DNA of 64,000 nucleotides, from positions 86,986,005 through 87,050,004 of the forward strand of contig CM035165.1 of assembly GCA_020205615.1 (NCBI GenBank), given 5' to 3'. The DNA is from Panax quinquefolius (taxonomy: Eukaryota; Streptophyta; Magnoliopsida; Apiales; Araliaceae). The position numbers and the translations under genes were made by a program. Numbering within the stretch: position 1 is the first letter of the stretch; the number at the start of each line of letters is the position of its first letter. Positions 1 to 11,149 of this stretch are shown here, in pieces. The notes beneath the pieces were generated by a model that worked only from the letters and a program-made list of their open reading frames with translations, ran no database searches and was not told where the DNA came from.

Positions 1-129
1 GCAAATCCATTGACGGGAGGGGCATAGTTGAGCCAAAATTTGTAACGTTGAGTGTACTTTTGGGAAAAAAAATAGTTCAGGGTGTAAGTGGGACATCGGG
101 GTAAACGTCAGGGGTATATTTGGATATTT

Positions 130-317
130 GCCAATAATTGTAATGAGGACTCCATTTGAGTTTGGATATTGTCTAGAAGACAATATTCGTATTAAAACTC
201 TCAGCTATGTTTTGTCGTATTTACACGACAGTTGTATAATTAAGTCGTATTTGAATTCTGTACCATATTTTTGGCGACTCAGAATGAGTGATGTATACCT
301 ATTTTGGGGGCGTCACA
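130..317 (+). repeat. 3' tail of a degenerate Ty3/gypsy LTR
   Basis: The stretch ending in TTTTGGGGGCGTCACA at 317 matches the 3' ends of the gypsy LTRs ending at 44635 and 49632, including the segment about a 'ggatattgtctag' core and the final GGCGTCACA. No primer-binding site follows, so this is a solo or truncated LTR rather than the start of an internal region. The LTR-like similarity fades upstream of about 130, and the first 130 bases are unrecognised non-coding sequence. Confidence 0.7.
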
Positions 318-680
318 TACATTCTCTCATTGTCCCAAGAAATTCTCTATCTTATATTAATAGTTTTCAATTTTCCATAAAGGGGTAGTGATGAAATTTC
401 AAATAAATTTTACTTGGTAAATGATACTTTCTTAATCTATGTGCAAAAATTTTAAACAACAATCTTTTAGGAATGAAGATAATAATATTTAGATGATACG
501 TGTGAAAATATCAAAATATGATGTAAAAATATTAATTTTTTCTTTTTTTATAGTCAATCAGTTTTTGTGGGACCAAGGGAATACAATATTTGTATTTTAT
601 TATTTTTCTTTGGGTTACGATTTTCTGATTTTAAATTTTGTTAATAATTAGGAAAAAAAAACGGAAAGAAAAAAATTAAA
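318..680. other. AT-rich intergenic spacer
   Basis: A-T rich sequence between the LTR tail and the gene promoter. No open frame with recognisable content, no RNA gene and no clear repeat were seen. Confidence 0.6.
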
Positions 681-974
681 AGAAAGGACGTGCGAGTTGT
701 CGTTATACCGTTGGGTCTCTCTTCCGCCCAATTTCTTAACTTCCTTCATTCCTCTCTCATATTCCATGCACTGATGCACTGATTGCACTGATGCACACAA
801 ACAATACCAACGCTCTCTCTCTTAAAAACTAGAAATCTAAAAACCCAATTTCAACAATCTATTCTCTCCAAATTCAAGCTTCTCTCTTTATTTAGAAATC
901 CAAAACCCTAGCTCAATTTCCCAAATTTCTCTCTCTTCATTTCTCTCTCCTCTGTATAGATATATGCATGAGAG
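681..974 (+). promoter_or_regulatory. Presumed promoter and 5' UTR of the DUF3444 gene
   Basis: This block precedes the start codon at 975. It holds a short direct repeat of GCACTGAT at about 766-797 (three to four imperfect copies) and a telo-box-like AAACCCTAG at 903-911. It also holds a pyrimidine-rich CTCTCT leader from 815 to 955, typical of plant 5' UTRs. Two out-of-frame ATGs (964 and 968) lie just before the start at 975 and could lower initiation there. No convincing TATA box at a fixed distance was found, so the transcription start is inferred only from the CT-rich leader. Confidence 0.45.
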
Positions 975-1494
975 ATGGATTCATCGGCGAAATTACTCAC
1001 AGAATCGAAGAGAAACAGTCTCCGGAAAGCAATTATCTCACTGTTGTCTGAGTGGATGCATTTCGACGAACAGTTGGCATGCATGAATCAGTTTGTTGAA
1101 TCAAGAGAGGGAATCTCAGTTTCTGTTCCAGAATCCGGCACCAAAGAACTGATGGAATTGGTAAATAAGCAATTTGAGCCGATCAATGAATTGATTGGGG
1201 AGAAACTGAAGGTTATCGATTCGAAAGAGGCGTATTTTGAAAATCGGGCCAAGGAGCTTGATTTGGTTGAAGATTCGGTAAAGAGGCGTGCTCAATTGCT
1301 TGATTTGAAGGAAAATGAGCTTAAAATTAGAGAGGGAGGACTTGATTTTTCTCAAAATTTTGTTCAAGAACGCGCCAAGGAGCTTGAAGCACAACAAAAG
1401 TTTATTGATGAACGGGTTAGGGAACTTGAATTGAAGGAGAAGGAATTCATTAATGTGAAAACAGAGCGATTTATAGATATTTCTGAGAATGAAG
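975..1494 (+). CDS. Exon 1: coiled-coil N-terminus of a DUF3444 protein
   Basis: An open frame starts at ATG 975 and encodes about 173 residues before a plausible splice donor (GAAG^GTAATT, exon end 1494). Residues about 80-165 are strongly heptad-like, with repeated units of the type RAKELD, KENELK, RVRELELKEKE, so a long coiled coil is expected. Such repeats are also common in plant FRIGIDA-like proteins, but no FRIGIDA domain is visible. Unspliced, the frame stops at 1509-1511. Splicing to 4752 keeps the frame: the single base left from codon 174 joins GT to make Gly, and the frame then runs on into the exon with the DUF3444 domains. The role is probably protein interaction, and the function is unknown. 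A separate short gene is the alternative. Confidence 0.7.
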
Positions 1495-4400
1495 GTAATT
1501 TTCTAATATAAGGCTTCTATATATATATATATATAACTTGATTATGCGTGGATTGTTCTTGGATTTTGTTTCTCCAGTGGATTTAATATATAATTCAGAA
1601 GATTGTTGAAGGTCCTTCAAATTTATACAGATTTTAGATTCAATATTGCTTTATATTTGATTTTAGTAATAAGAAAATAAGAAGTTTGTATTGTGAGGAA
1701 TATTTTATTTATTTAAAGACTAAATGGGAGCTTTTTTCAAAAAAAAGAAGAAAAACTTAAAAACAGTGGAATTGTGGATTACTGTAGGAAACAGAAAATA
1801 AATGAAAATTTGTTCCTCTCCCTTTCGTCATATTATGTCCATTAAATTGTCAAATAGACTTTCTAAATGTGTAATATTAATCTTGTATAAAATTGTCATC
1901 TTGTGACCCTCTATAACTTAATGCATGAGCCATTTTATATGCTCAGAGAATTACTCCGTATCATTTTTCCTATTTCAATTTTAAATGGTCATATCTTTCT
2001 CATTTAAGGCTAAAATAGGTTTTAAAAAAATAGAAGAGAAAAGGAAAGAAAAGTAATTCGGATTATTTTGGAGCCTTAAACTCTAGTACTTGGCAAGTTG
2101 CTTTTATAAAAAAAAAATCTGAATTTTGTTGAAGTTATATGAATGTTTTAGATCATTTTTCCTTTTCCACCTCTTACATATTGATTGGCTCAAGACCGTG
2201 AGACACTGTCCAAATTAGTCTCAAAGAATTAATTGTAGAAAATATTCTCAATATTATAAATAGCTATGGGCTTGAACAATAAATCAAAATTGATAGTTAT
2301 AGTAACAAAAACTGACTCAAATATATAACCAAAAAAAATATAATGTCATTCGTTGAAATCGTTGCATAATACTTTCATTGTCAATGCAATCAAATACATC
2401 ATTCTCGATGTAATGTAATAAGCAATCATTCATCAATTGATTTTCCATGGAACTGCGCAACCTACTCTTAATTATCTTCATCGTAGAAAAAGCTCTTTCA
2501 ACAGTAGCAGTCGCAACAGGTAAGATTAATGCCAACTTTAGATGTCGATATACCAAATGAAATACAATATGTTTCTTAGTATGTACGAGCTTTCTTGCAA
2601 GACCGCTAATCCTTTGAACTTCCAAAAACTCTTATTTGTCCGCATATCAGAAATGTAATTATCTAGTTGACTAACAAGTTTCATAAGACCCATTGGAGAA
2701 AAGTCATTCGAATAAAAGCAAGCGAGATGAATCAATTTGTCCGTATCAAAACTAGCGAGACAATCACTAGGATTTAAGCATGCCACTGATAAAAACAAGT
2801 CGGTATTTGCTTTTGTAAAACGATCATTTAATTCTTGAAGTTGTCAATCCAAAATAGTACATATCTCAACATAATAATGGTGAAAATTTGTAATACCTTG
2901 AGATTTTCGTCTTGATCTCCCATGGAATAAAGTATTCATATCTATAATGTCAATTTTTGTTTGTTTCAAAATAAACAAACTTCATCAAGTAGCTTTTCCC
3001 ATCCCTCATCTCTCATAGCCTTCAATAGTTGCTTAGACACTTAAACTAATTTCATAGCATTTACGATGTCTTAGATCCTTCTTTGCAATGCTTGTGATAA
3101 TTCATTTGTAATTCCCAATATTTTTCTCATCAATATTAGATCAAATGCAAAACCAAATGATTGCAATGACTATAATAAATCAAAAGAAATACCTTTTTGT
3201 TGGTATACCAAACCATCATCTGAAACCTCCTCAAGTACATAAATCACTGAGGAGAACATAAGAATCAAGTTCAAAAATGTCTCATAATGTGATCCCCAAC
3301 GTGTGTCACTTGCCCGTTTAAGACTAGTTTCTTGATGTAAGCCTTTCCCACTTTGAAGTTCATTATTCATCAATGCTTCCCCGACTCTAGCAACTTCTTT
3401 CTCTCAAAGACTATCTTGACACTTGCACGATGCTCCAACCACATTTAACAACTCAGAAACTTTGTTAAAAAACCAAGCAATGTGTTTATGCTTACTAGCA
3501 ACAGCTACAATAGTTAATTGGAGTTGATGAGCAAAACAATGGACATAAAATGCAAAATGATTCTCAGATTAAGGTTTTGAGACTATTAAATTCACCTCGC
3601 ATGTTACTGGCATCATCATACCCTTGACCACGTATTCTTGATACGCTCAGTCCGTGACTTGAGAAAAAGGTCTTAATTACATCTTTAAGCAATGAAGCAG
3701 TGGTACTAGTAACATGAATTATACCAACAAAACGTTCAACAACATATCCCTATGTGTTCTTTGATTAAAATATCACGAGACTCGTCAACTAATATTGCAA
3801 ACATATCATCTTCAATATCACTAATGATTGCAATGGTAGTTTCTAATGCAACACAATTTATAATAAAGTTTCATATTTCTTTTCCTCATATTCTCTCCCA
3901 TCTCCCAAGTTCCAACCATAAAATTATTGATAATTATGCTTTCAAAAATATACTACTTATATTTTACTAGTATTATGTATTCAATAAGAATTCTTTTTCT
4001 ATTTTTGCTTTTTTGTTTCCCTAGTTCTTTCCTAGTTCCAAGTTCTAACCTATAGATTTGATAAAGAAACAAATCAAACAATCACTACCACTGCCCAAAA
4101 CCAAAACCCATTAACTAAAACATAAAATCACATCCAAGTCCAACCCAACTGAGAAATAGCAACAAGCAAAACCCACAAAGTGAAACAACTAATCCGTCAA
4201 ATTCCAGCAGAAAACAAGATAAAGATTAGGAAGTTTTACCAATTTGATTCTGGAGTCCACCGTCCAGTAGTCCACGGAGTGCAAGAACTCCAGAAGTTGC
4301 ACCAAATATCGATTTCAAGACTTTCTCCCTATTTCCGGTACCTCCACCATTTGTGATTTATGAAACAAAGAAGTTGATGATAGTGGCTTGTGAAAACCAA

Positions 4401-4751
4401 GAGATGAAGCTTCTTCAATACTCATTTTAGTGGGGTCAAATTACTAAATTACACCCACAAAAAATTTATTACATCATATCTATCTAATAAAATACAAATG
4501 ATTTTGAATTTCCCGCTCACTCAATAAATTATCTGGGCCGTCCAAAATTTGGGATAAATCTCACCGTCCATACAGTGCCAGAGGCACGGGACACATCTAG
4601 TATATATATATAATTCAATGGGGTCAATTGACCCCACAGTACTACACGTAGCTTTGCCCCTGGTTCTGGAAGTCCTGTACTTTATATAATCTAAGTATCG
4701 TATTACAAAAATTTTATGAGTAGAGCTTACCCTTCATTGGCTGTGATTCAG
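1495..4751 (+). other. Large intron (about 3.26 kb) holding a hAT relic
   Basis: The donor GTAATT begins at 1495 and the acceptor GTGATTCAG ends at 4751, which together preserve the reading frame. The intron is AT-rich, with an (AT)n run near 1518-1536. From 2317 to 4662 it contains an antisense hAT transposase relic with no intact long frame. The 1512-2316 segment shows no gene or recognisable repeat. Confidence 0.65.
2317..4662 (-). mobile_element. Decayed hAT transposon (DUF4371 / hAT dimerisation type)
   Basis: Minus-strand fragments read in order from about 3850 to 2320 as a hAT transposase of the zinc-finger MYM-like plant type. There is a DUF4371-like part with HCFAHQLQL (about 3540) and a SLKRASDTRWGSHYETF block (about 3300). 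The C-terminal dimerisation motif LPVATATVERAFSTMKIIKS lies near 2470-2530. Stops and frameshifts separate the pieces, so the transposase is dead. The right end carries a hAT-like terminal inverted repeat, in + orientation AGCTTTGCCCCTG, ending at 4662. The matching left end was not found, so the left boundary is only the end of recognisable coding sequence. Confidence 0.8.
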
Positions 4752-6842
4752 GTTCCCAAGGTGCACTGCCTCGATCAAATGTGGGTAAGAGTAGTACTGC
4801 AGCTGTAACGTCAGGTTCCAATTGGGGTCGGTCTGTCTTTTGCCAACAGGAGGATGTTCCAACAGGGGAGGCTGTTAAAGTTTGCACAGTATTTTCTGAA
4901 AGGATACTACGTTCCCATTTGAGACCCGAGGCAGATTCTAATAGTACACTGGGTTCAGTCCCTGTGACAATGGCAGGAGGTGTGGTTGAGATTGGTGGGA
5001 GTTTGAAGAATAGAAGGAAGGAAGTTGGGCATGTAACTACAGAAGATGTTAATGGAAGCATTGGAATGCCGGAGTTCAGGGGCTCAAGAACTTGGAGAAA
5101 CATAAACAGAAAAAGGGCGAGAAAGTTGGAAGAGGTATACAACTTTATGAGCTCTTCGATAAAATCTTGTAAGAGCAAACCATCTAGTGATGGTAAACAG
5201 GTGCAAACACCAGAACCTTTGGGGGCTGAGAAATTAAAAGTTGGTAATTCAGCTGGTATTCCTTCTGCTGCAAATGCGGACGAGGAAGACGTTAAACGAA
5301 AAGGAAGTGCTTCTACTATTCCAGTGTTGCTATACGAAAATGGTTCTGGGAAACATCAGGTGAACATCAAGGAAGATGTCACACTGGACCCCAATGCTAA
5401 AAATTCCAATGTCGTTGATGATTCTGAATATACTTTTAATTTGTTTAATAGGTCAGATCCCACATTGTACGATTATCCTGATCCAGAATTCAGTAATTTT
5501 GACAAGGATAAAGAAGAAAGATGTTTTTCTGCTCGTCAAATCTGGGCTGTTTATGATACAATAGACTCCATGCCGAGATTCTATGCCGAGATCATGAAGG
5601 TTCTTTCACCTGAATTTAAACTACTGATTTCTTGGCTTGACGCTGACCCGGAAGACCAAAGTGAGATTGAATGGGTAGACAATGGCTTATCTGTTGCCTG
5701 TGGTAAGTTTAAACGTTCCATGTCTGAGGAAACTTCAGATCGTCTTATGTTCTCTCATCAGATTCATTTTGAAAGAGGTAGCAGTAGAGGTTATTATGGG
5801 ATATATCCTAGAAAAGGTGAGACTTGGGCTGTCTTTAAGGACTGGGATATTAGATGGAGCTCTGATCCAGAAAATCACAAAAATACTTTTTCAAATCGTG
5901 GAGATTCTCACAGGATATGTCCATGATGCTGGCATAAGGGTTGCATACTTGGAAAAAATCAAAGGGTTCGTTGGCCTGTTTCAGCAAATGACAAGGGGAG
6001 AAATTGGCTCAATTCTGATACCATCCAGCGAACTACTTAGATTTTCCCATCGAATCCCCTCGTTTAAAATGACTGGCAGTGAAAGAGAAGGTGTCCCAGA
6101 AGGATCCTTTGAACTTGATCCTGCTGCTCTACCCATTGATTTAATCAAAAGCCCTGATGTTTGTCCAACTTTTACAGAAGAAGTCTTTGGCAAGTTTGAC
6201 AGGGAGAAGTCCAAGAGCAAGTTCCAACCAGGTCAGATATGGGCACTGTACAGCTGTAAGGATGGGATGCCTAAAACCTATGCCCAGATTAAGAAGATTG
6301 AATCTTCCCCATTCAAATTGCATGCAGCATTGCTTGAACCATCTAGCAGATTGACGCAGCCTGTTTGCTGTGGGATATTTGAAGTCCAACATAGAACAAT
6401 TAGAATCTTTCCACCAAGTTCTTTTTCACATGAGGTGAAAGTAGGGTACGTCTGTGAGAACATATATGGAATTTTTCCCAGGGAAGGAGAGATCTGGGCA
6501 ATCTACAAGAATTGGAATGCTGAGCTATCGTTTTCTGACATGGAGAATTGTGAATATGAAATTGTGGAAATTCTTAAAAACGAAGACTATTGCATAGAAG
6601 TCTCATGCTTGGTACCCCTAACTGGTGTCAAGTGGATTTTTATGGCTCCAAGAAGGCAAAAATCAAATAGTGTTTGTTTGGAGATACGGCGGGGTGAGTT
6701 AGCCAGATTCTCTCATCAGATTCCTGCTATTCAGCTCATTGGAGAAAATCATTGCTGGGAACTTGATCCTGCATCAGTTCCTGGTGACTTGTTCCATTTG
6801 AGAAGTTGCAGTATAGAAAGACCTAGAAAGAGGCCTAGATAA
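4752..6842 (+). CDS. Exon 2: tandem DUF3444 domain protein with an apparent frameshift
   Basis: After a Ser/Gly/Lys-rich linker, two copies of the plant DUF3444 domain follow. Copy 1 (about 5480-6145) has ARQIWAVYDTIDSMPRFYAE, then GYYGIYPRKGETWAVFKDW and FELDPAALPIDL. Copy 2 (about 6160-6800) has GQIWALYSCKDGMPKTYAQI, GIFPREGEIWAIYKNW and WELDPASVPGDL. DUF3444 is a plant domain of unknown biochemical role, often found with J-domain proteins, but no J domain is visible here. The stop is TAA at 6840-6842. The reading frame must change by one base between about 5875 and 5890, in a sequence with A5 and T5 runs, so this copy is either a recent pseudogene or contains a base-call error. The intact product would be about 870 residues with exon 1. 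Confidence 0.8.
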
Positions 6843-7560
6843 ATTTGAATGCTCGTGATGGAGATATGGTATCATTTTGGATAAACTAATCAAATGTGTT
6901 ATGTTCGCTTCTCAACATGAATCGCAGGCATTGACCATCATGTTAGTTTTTGGTATGATACCTGATATATATGGTAAGAAAGGTGGACTTTCTTCTTATT
7001 CAATCAGAGCATAGCAGGTCTCTACTATATCTTTTGTCGACTTCTTGGGGACGTTTGGCCCTTTCTTCCCTCTTCTGGTTTTGGGGGGAGTTTGGCCCTT
7101 TCTACAATCATAATGTGTTTATTTTTTTGTATGCTCTTGGGAGATAGAGGGGGTTTCTTATTTCTCATGCCTGTTGTATGCTTGTATGCAACACTTTTCT
7201 TCTTCTGGTTTTGTGGGGAGTTTGGTCTCGGATCCTAGTTCCTTTTTCCTTTCTTCTTCCCCCATGTCTGTTGTATATATTGTATGTAATGACTGTTGTA
7301 TATATTGTATGTAACACCTGTCGTATATATAGTATGCAACTTCCCTTTTGGGGTCTACTTGTATATTAAAAAAGAAGAGGTGGATTTTTTTCCTCTCTTC
7401 TTATTTTGTTTTACTTTTCAGGTCAAGAATTTAATTAGTCAGTTTCTTATATCATGGATTACGGTCTTTCTGGCATTTTAGACAACTGTAATGATACTTC
7501 TTGTGCGCATCAAAGTCTTCCCCTGTATGTTTATTTAGATGAATGTAACAGGCTCTCAGC
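6843..7560 (+). other. Presumed 3' UTR and downstream flank
   Basis: No coding content. A CTTCTTCTGGTTTTG.GGGGAG block occurs twice (about 7070 and 7198), and T-rich and TGTAA-rich stretches fit a plant polyadenylation region. No exact cleavage site can be assigned. Confidence 0.4.
7265..7340. repeat. Three-copy 26-bp tandem repeat in the 3' flank
   Basis: Three consecutive units resembling CTGTTGTATATATTGTATGT are separated by short variable joints. The third is diverged (TCGTATATATAGTATGC). Confidence 0.75.
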
Positions 7561-8529
7561 ATTTTAATAACTACATGACTTAGGTTTTGTTTGGCTGCAT
7601 CATGTTAAACATATTGTGTTTTTGTGTACTTAGATTCTGTATGACATTGAGTTTTTGAACATATTTCGCTAATGCCTTCAATAAAACACATTTAATATTT
7701 TCCTTTTGTGAAGTAGTTTTCGTTTTTTTTGGATATAAAAAAATAATCATACAGTATTTTGTAAATCATTTTAATTTATTTTATCAATACTAAACTTCAG
7801 TAACTAAATTATTGATTGAATTGATAGTGGAAAATGGATAACTTATTTAAATATAGTGGAAAATGGATAACTTTCTTTTGCCTCTTCTTAATTCATCTCT
7901 AACTCTAAGCCTGGTCAGTTTGTTTTTGTCCTGTCAACATTAATAGATTTATTTACCGTGTAAGGAGATCTGAGGCTAGGATCAGTGGAGTTCATTTTTT
8001 GCATGGTGGAGGTATTGTTCATCGGATTCCGGTAGATTTGGTCGATTATCGTTGGGGAGTTTGGGCGGTAGTTCTTATTAATAGAGAATTAAATTAATGT
8101 ATTTAATTAAATTATCTCATTCCCTTAAATTAGTGATTGACTGATTCTTTAGTTAATTGTAATTATCTCATTTCCTTAAATTAGGGATTGATTGATTCTT
8201 TAGTTATTAGGTTTGATATCAATATCTTTTGGTTGTAATAAATTGATTCTCTCTTGTAATCTTATTGTATTTATACCTCCTAACATCAATGAAAATATTA
8301 TGCCATTATTCATTAGTCTACTTTATTCTATACTTATCTCCTACATGGGTTTACTCTATTTAACTTATGTATTGGGGGTATCTGCAGAGCAATCTGAGAG
8401 TGATTTCTTTTTGCATGCATAGGATTCTGAGTGGGAGTTTAATCTGAGAGTTTGAACTTGAGTTTGTGGGAGCATGGAGGAATCAGATGATTATGCCTGT
8501 GTACACTATGAAAACCTTTATGTAGGCGT
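7561..8529. other. AT-rich intergenic DNA
   Basis: No gene recognised. A roughly 55-bp imperfect direct repeat containing TTAAATTAG.GATTGA and ATTCTTTAGTTA occurs at about 8110-8205. The following CTCTCTTGTAATCTTATT and ATCAATGAAAATATT (about 8245-8300) are reminiscent of the 3' part of a copia LTR, but no element boundary can be shown. Confidence 0.4.
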
Positions 8530-8720
8530 GAGGGGATGTATTTAATTAAGATTTTTAAATACTTTTTTTAAGTGATAGATTTTTATAAAATTTGTGGATT
8601 TTAATGACTTTTGAAGACTTTAAAGATTTTTTTTTAAAATGACTTTTATAGACTCTATGAAATAAGTAAGACTTTTATAAATTTTTTATCAAGACTGTAG
8701 TAGACTTTTGTATACTTCTA
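8530..8720. repeat. MITE-like terminal arm with AAGACTTTTA subterminal repeats
   Basis: It starts GAGGGGATGTATTTAATTAAG and continues with many copies of GACTTTTATA/AGACTTT. Its first 35 bases are the near-perfect inverse of the block ending at 11466. It is either one end of a large non-autonomous DNA transposon or a separate member of the same MITE family. No target duplication could be matched. Confidence 0.45.
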
Positions 8721-9741
8721 ATATATTTTACAACTTATATTAATTGTTAATTAGTTCATGTGTACAACATCTCTCTCTTTTCATGAACTAGAGTAAATCT
8801 CATTATTTTATTAAATTATTGTGGCATGAGATTTTATATATGTTGAAAACCTTCGTATTATTCTACTCATTTCATGATACATTTGGATATTCGGATACCA
8901 ATAAAATTTTAGAAACTACAGACGCAACACAAAATTAAGCTCACTTTTCATTGAGCTATATATATATATACTTTATGCATATGCGTACACCTTTTAGTAG
9001 GAATACCAAAATCTGTTTTTCACAAAATAATATGACAATGAAAATCTATATGATCAAAAGTTGCAAAACTTCATACATGTGAGTAAATTGCCACCAAGTT
9101 ATAGAAAATTTACCACAATTGGGTACCAAAAATCACCAATATTTGTAATCACCAAAATAAACTCAAAATAATTCAAAAAATTTAAGAATTTCAAAACTAT
9201 TACCCTTGTTACCGGCCATTGTTATTATTATGATCAACGTCTCTCCACATGTCTGAAGCTATACCAGTCCTCCATTCATTAGCATTCTCTCGTTGTTTCA
9301 AAAACTTGTTCCAAATTATCTCCTTGATTGAGTGGTAACAATGAAGATAGTGAAGACTCGTTATGTAGTTCAATAAGAAATTCATCTGAACGACACTCCA
9401 ACAAAGAAAATTGTGGAGTCCTACACAAGCTAGTACAAATATTGTTAAAATACTTTTACAAGAAAATTTTATCGAAAATATCAAGAAAACAAATTTTTTT
9501 TTTTAATTTAACTCTACAAATATAGGAAAAAAACCAAAAGAAAAGGTCTTATAAAAATATTTTAAATATAAAACGGCATAAGCCCGTCGTATTTTAATTA
9601 CCCTATATCGTATTTTAATTCAGACATTCAGCCTATAAGTAGCCCTTTTCTATTTAAAAAGACAAACCTAAAAGCCAATATATTAGTATGAGAGGACCGA
9701 GTCCCATATCAACGGACACCAAGTTCCCCCTACAACCTATG
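8721..9741. other. AT-rich intergenic DNA
   Basis: No gene, RNA or boundary-defined repeat was recognised. A (TA)n run lies at about 8957-8970. Confidence 0.5.
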
Positions 9742-10366
9742 TTAGGTGCTGTTTGTTTACCTCTTAAGAGGTCTTAATAGACCACTTCTTATTCGCTAAG
9801 AGGATAAATGTTTTTTTTTTTATTTTTGTTCCCTCTTAATACCTCTAAATGGTTGAGATAGAAAATTAAATCTAAATTATTCAGACATTCCTCTTAATGA
9901 CTTTGTTATTTTATAGACACAAATACTCTCTTCAATATTATCAACATACCAAATCCAATCTCTGTCTGTTTCTTAGGCCAAAAAAAGTGATAATATTGAA
10001 GAGGGAGGAGGTGGGTGGGGCAAGGGGGCAAGGGGGGGGGAAGGAAGGGGGGGGAGGGGAGGAGGAGGAGGAGGAGGAGGAGGAGGGTGGGGCGGGAGGA
10101 GGTGGGTGGAGGGTGGGCAAGGGAGGCGAGGCGGGGCGGGAGGGAGGAGGGGGGGGGTGGGGGGTGGGGGGTGGGGGTGGGGGAGAAGGGTGAAGAAGGA
10201 GGAGGAGAAGAGTAAAATAGTAAAAATATGTTATTCAGACATTTTGAAAAAATAATTATCAAATAAGAATTTTTCATTCAGATACAATTCTATTTAAATA
10301 CTCTATATTATTCAGATGTCTAAATTATTCAGATCTTAACAACTAATTTTATCAAACACAACCTTA
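9742..10366. mobile_element. Harbinger-like MITE with TTA target duplication
   Basis: The element body runs 9745-10363, flanked on both sides by TTA (9742-9744 and 10364-10366). The left end GGTGCTGTTTGTTT pairs with the right end, which reads GGTTGTGTTTGATA on the minus strand. ATTCAGA(C/T)(A/C)TT subterminal motifs recur at both ends. A 3-bp TTA duplication and G-rich GTTTG termini fit PIF/Harbinger-derived MITEs. A hAT-type MITE is less likely, because that would give an 8-bp duplication. Confidence 0.65.
9997..10213 (+). repeat. Polypurine G-rich tract (G4/H-DNA prone)
   Basis: About 215 bases are almost purely G and A on the plus strand, with only a few T and C interruptions. Runs such as GGGGGGGG and a GGA(n) array lie near 10058-10085. 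It opens frames in several phases but has no codon structure, so it is not coding. It lies inside the MITE and is absent from what its flanks would need. Confidence 0.85.
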
Positions 10367-10829
10367 GACTAGCCCCCATAAAGTAGTAAACTAGTAATGG
10401 AATCATAATAGCACATATCTGCCACTGAAGAGTATTAATCTCTTATGTGATATGTATAAAAAAACACATTTGAGTTCTTAAAAATCTTTATTCTTTTTTC
10501 TCATATTCTTTGGACAACAGTAAGCACTTTGCATTCTTGCTTGTTTATTTCTCAAATCTAAAGCTTTTATTAATTAATGCTTTGTTAATTGCTTATATTT
10601 AATAAATTTATAAAAATTTAGATTTAATATAAGTAGATAATAACATATTATAATTTTCTAAACAATTTGCATGTCATGGTAAAAGAAAACTAAAATAATT
10701 TTTACAGTATGCTTTTCAATTATATACTTAATTAGCTTTTTACTCAACTCAACTAATCAATTAATTGTATACATATATAACAGATCTTATCTCAAACTAA
10801 TCAATTATATACTCTTACTTGTTAGGACA
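10367..10829. other. AT-rich intergenic DNA
   Basis: Nothing recognised apart from short A/T runs. Confidence 0.5.
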
Positions 10830-11090
10830 TACTTTTCCGTCCCAAATTAATTATTCAGTTTTAACTTTTTAAAGTTAAATTGACCATTTTTAAAATTAAT
10901 CTTTTTACTATTTTTGCTAAAATATAGGTGAAGAGATTATAACCAAAAGAAAGTATATACAATTTATTACTAATCCTAATTTTTATAATTTTAGAAATAT
11001 ATTTATATATGCTTAATTATTAATTCTAAAAATAGTCAATTTGACTTAAAAAAGTCAAAACTGAGCAGTTAATTTGGGACGAAGGGAGTA
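10830..11090. mobile_element. Stowaway MITE (Tc1/mariner type)
   Basis: The element body runs 10832-11088 between TA dinucleotides. The right terminus on the minus strand is CTCCCTTCGTCCCAAATTAA, the classic Stowaway end. The left terminus CTTTTCCGTCCCAAATTAA is its slightly decayed partner. The inner arms (AGTTTTAACTTTTTAAAGT and GACTTAAAAAAGTCAAAACT) also pair, so the whole 257-bp element can fold on itself. Confidence 0.9.
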
Positions 11091-11149
11091 TAAAATAAAT
11101 AACTAGTTTGACTCAATAAAAGACAAAGTCCAATTACTAGCTAGTTTTA

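Noticed and set aside
1551..1563. Left target duplication of the hAT relic (GTTCTTGGA versus GTTCTGGA after 4662)
   Set aside because: One-base length difference and no CAGGGG-type terminus beside it, so the match is probably chance.
4714..5178. Minus-strand 154-codon frame opposite exon 2
   Set aside because: Shadow of the DUF3444 exon on the other strand, with no family resemblance.
9906..10277. Open frames on both strands through the G/A-rich block
   Set aside because: Low-complexity polypurine DNA opens frames without coding meaning. The predicted residues are only Gly/Glu/Arg or Pro/Ser.
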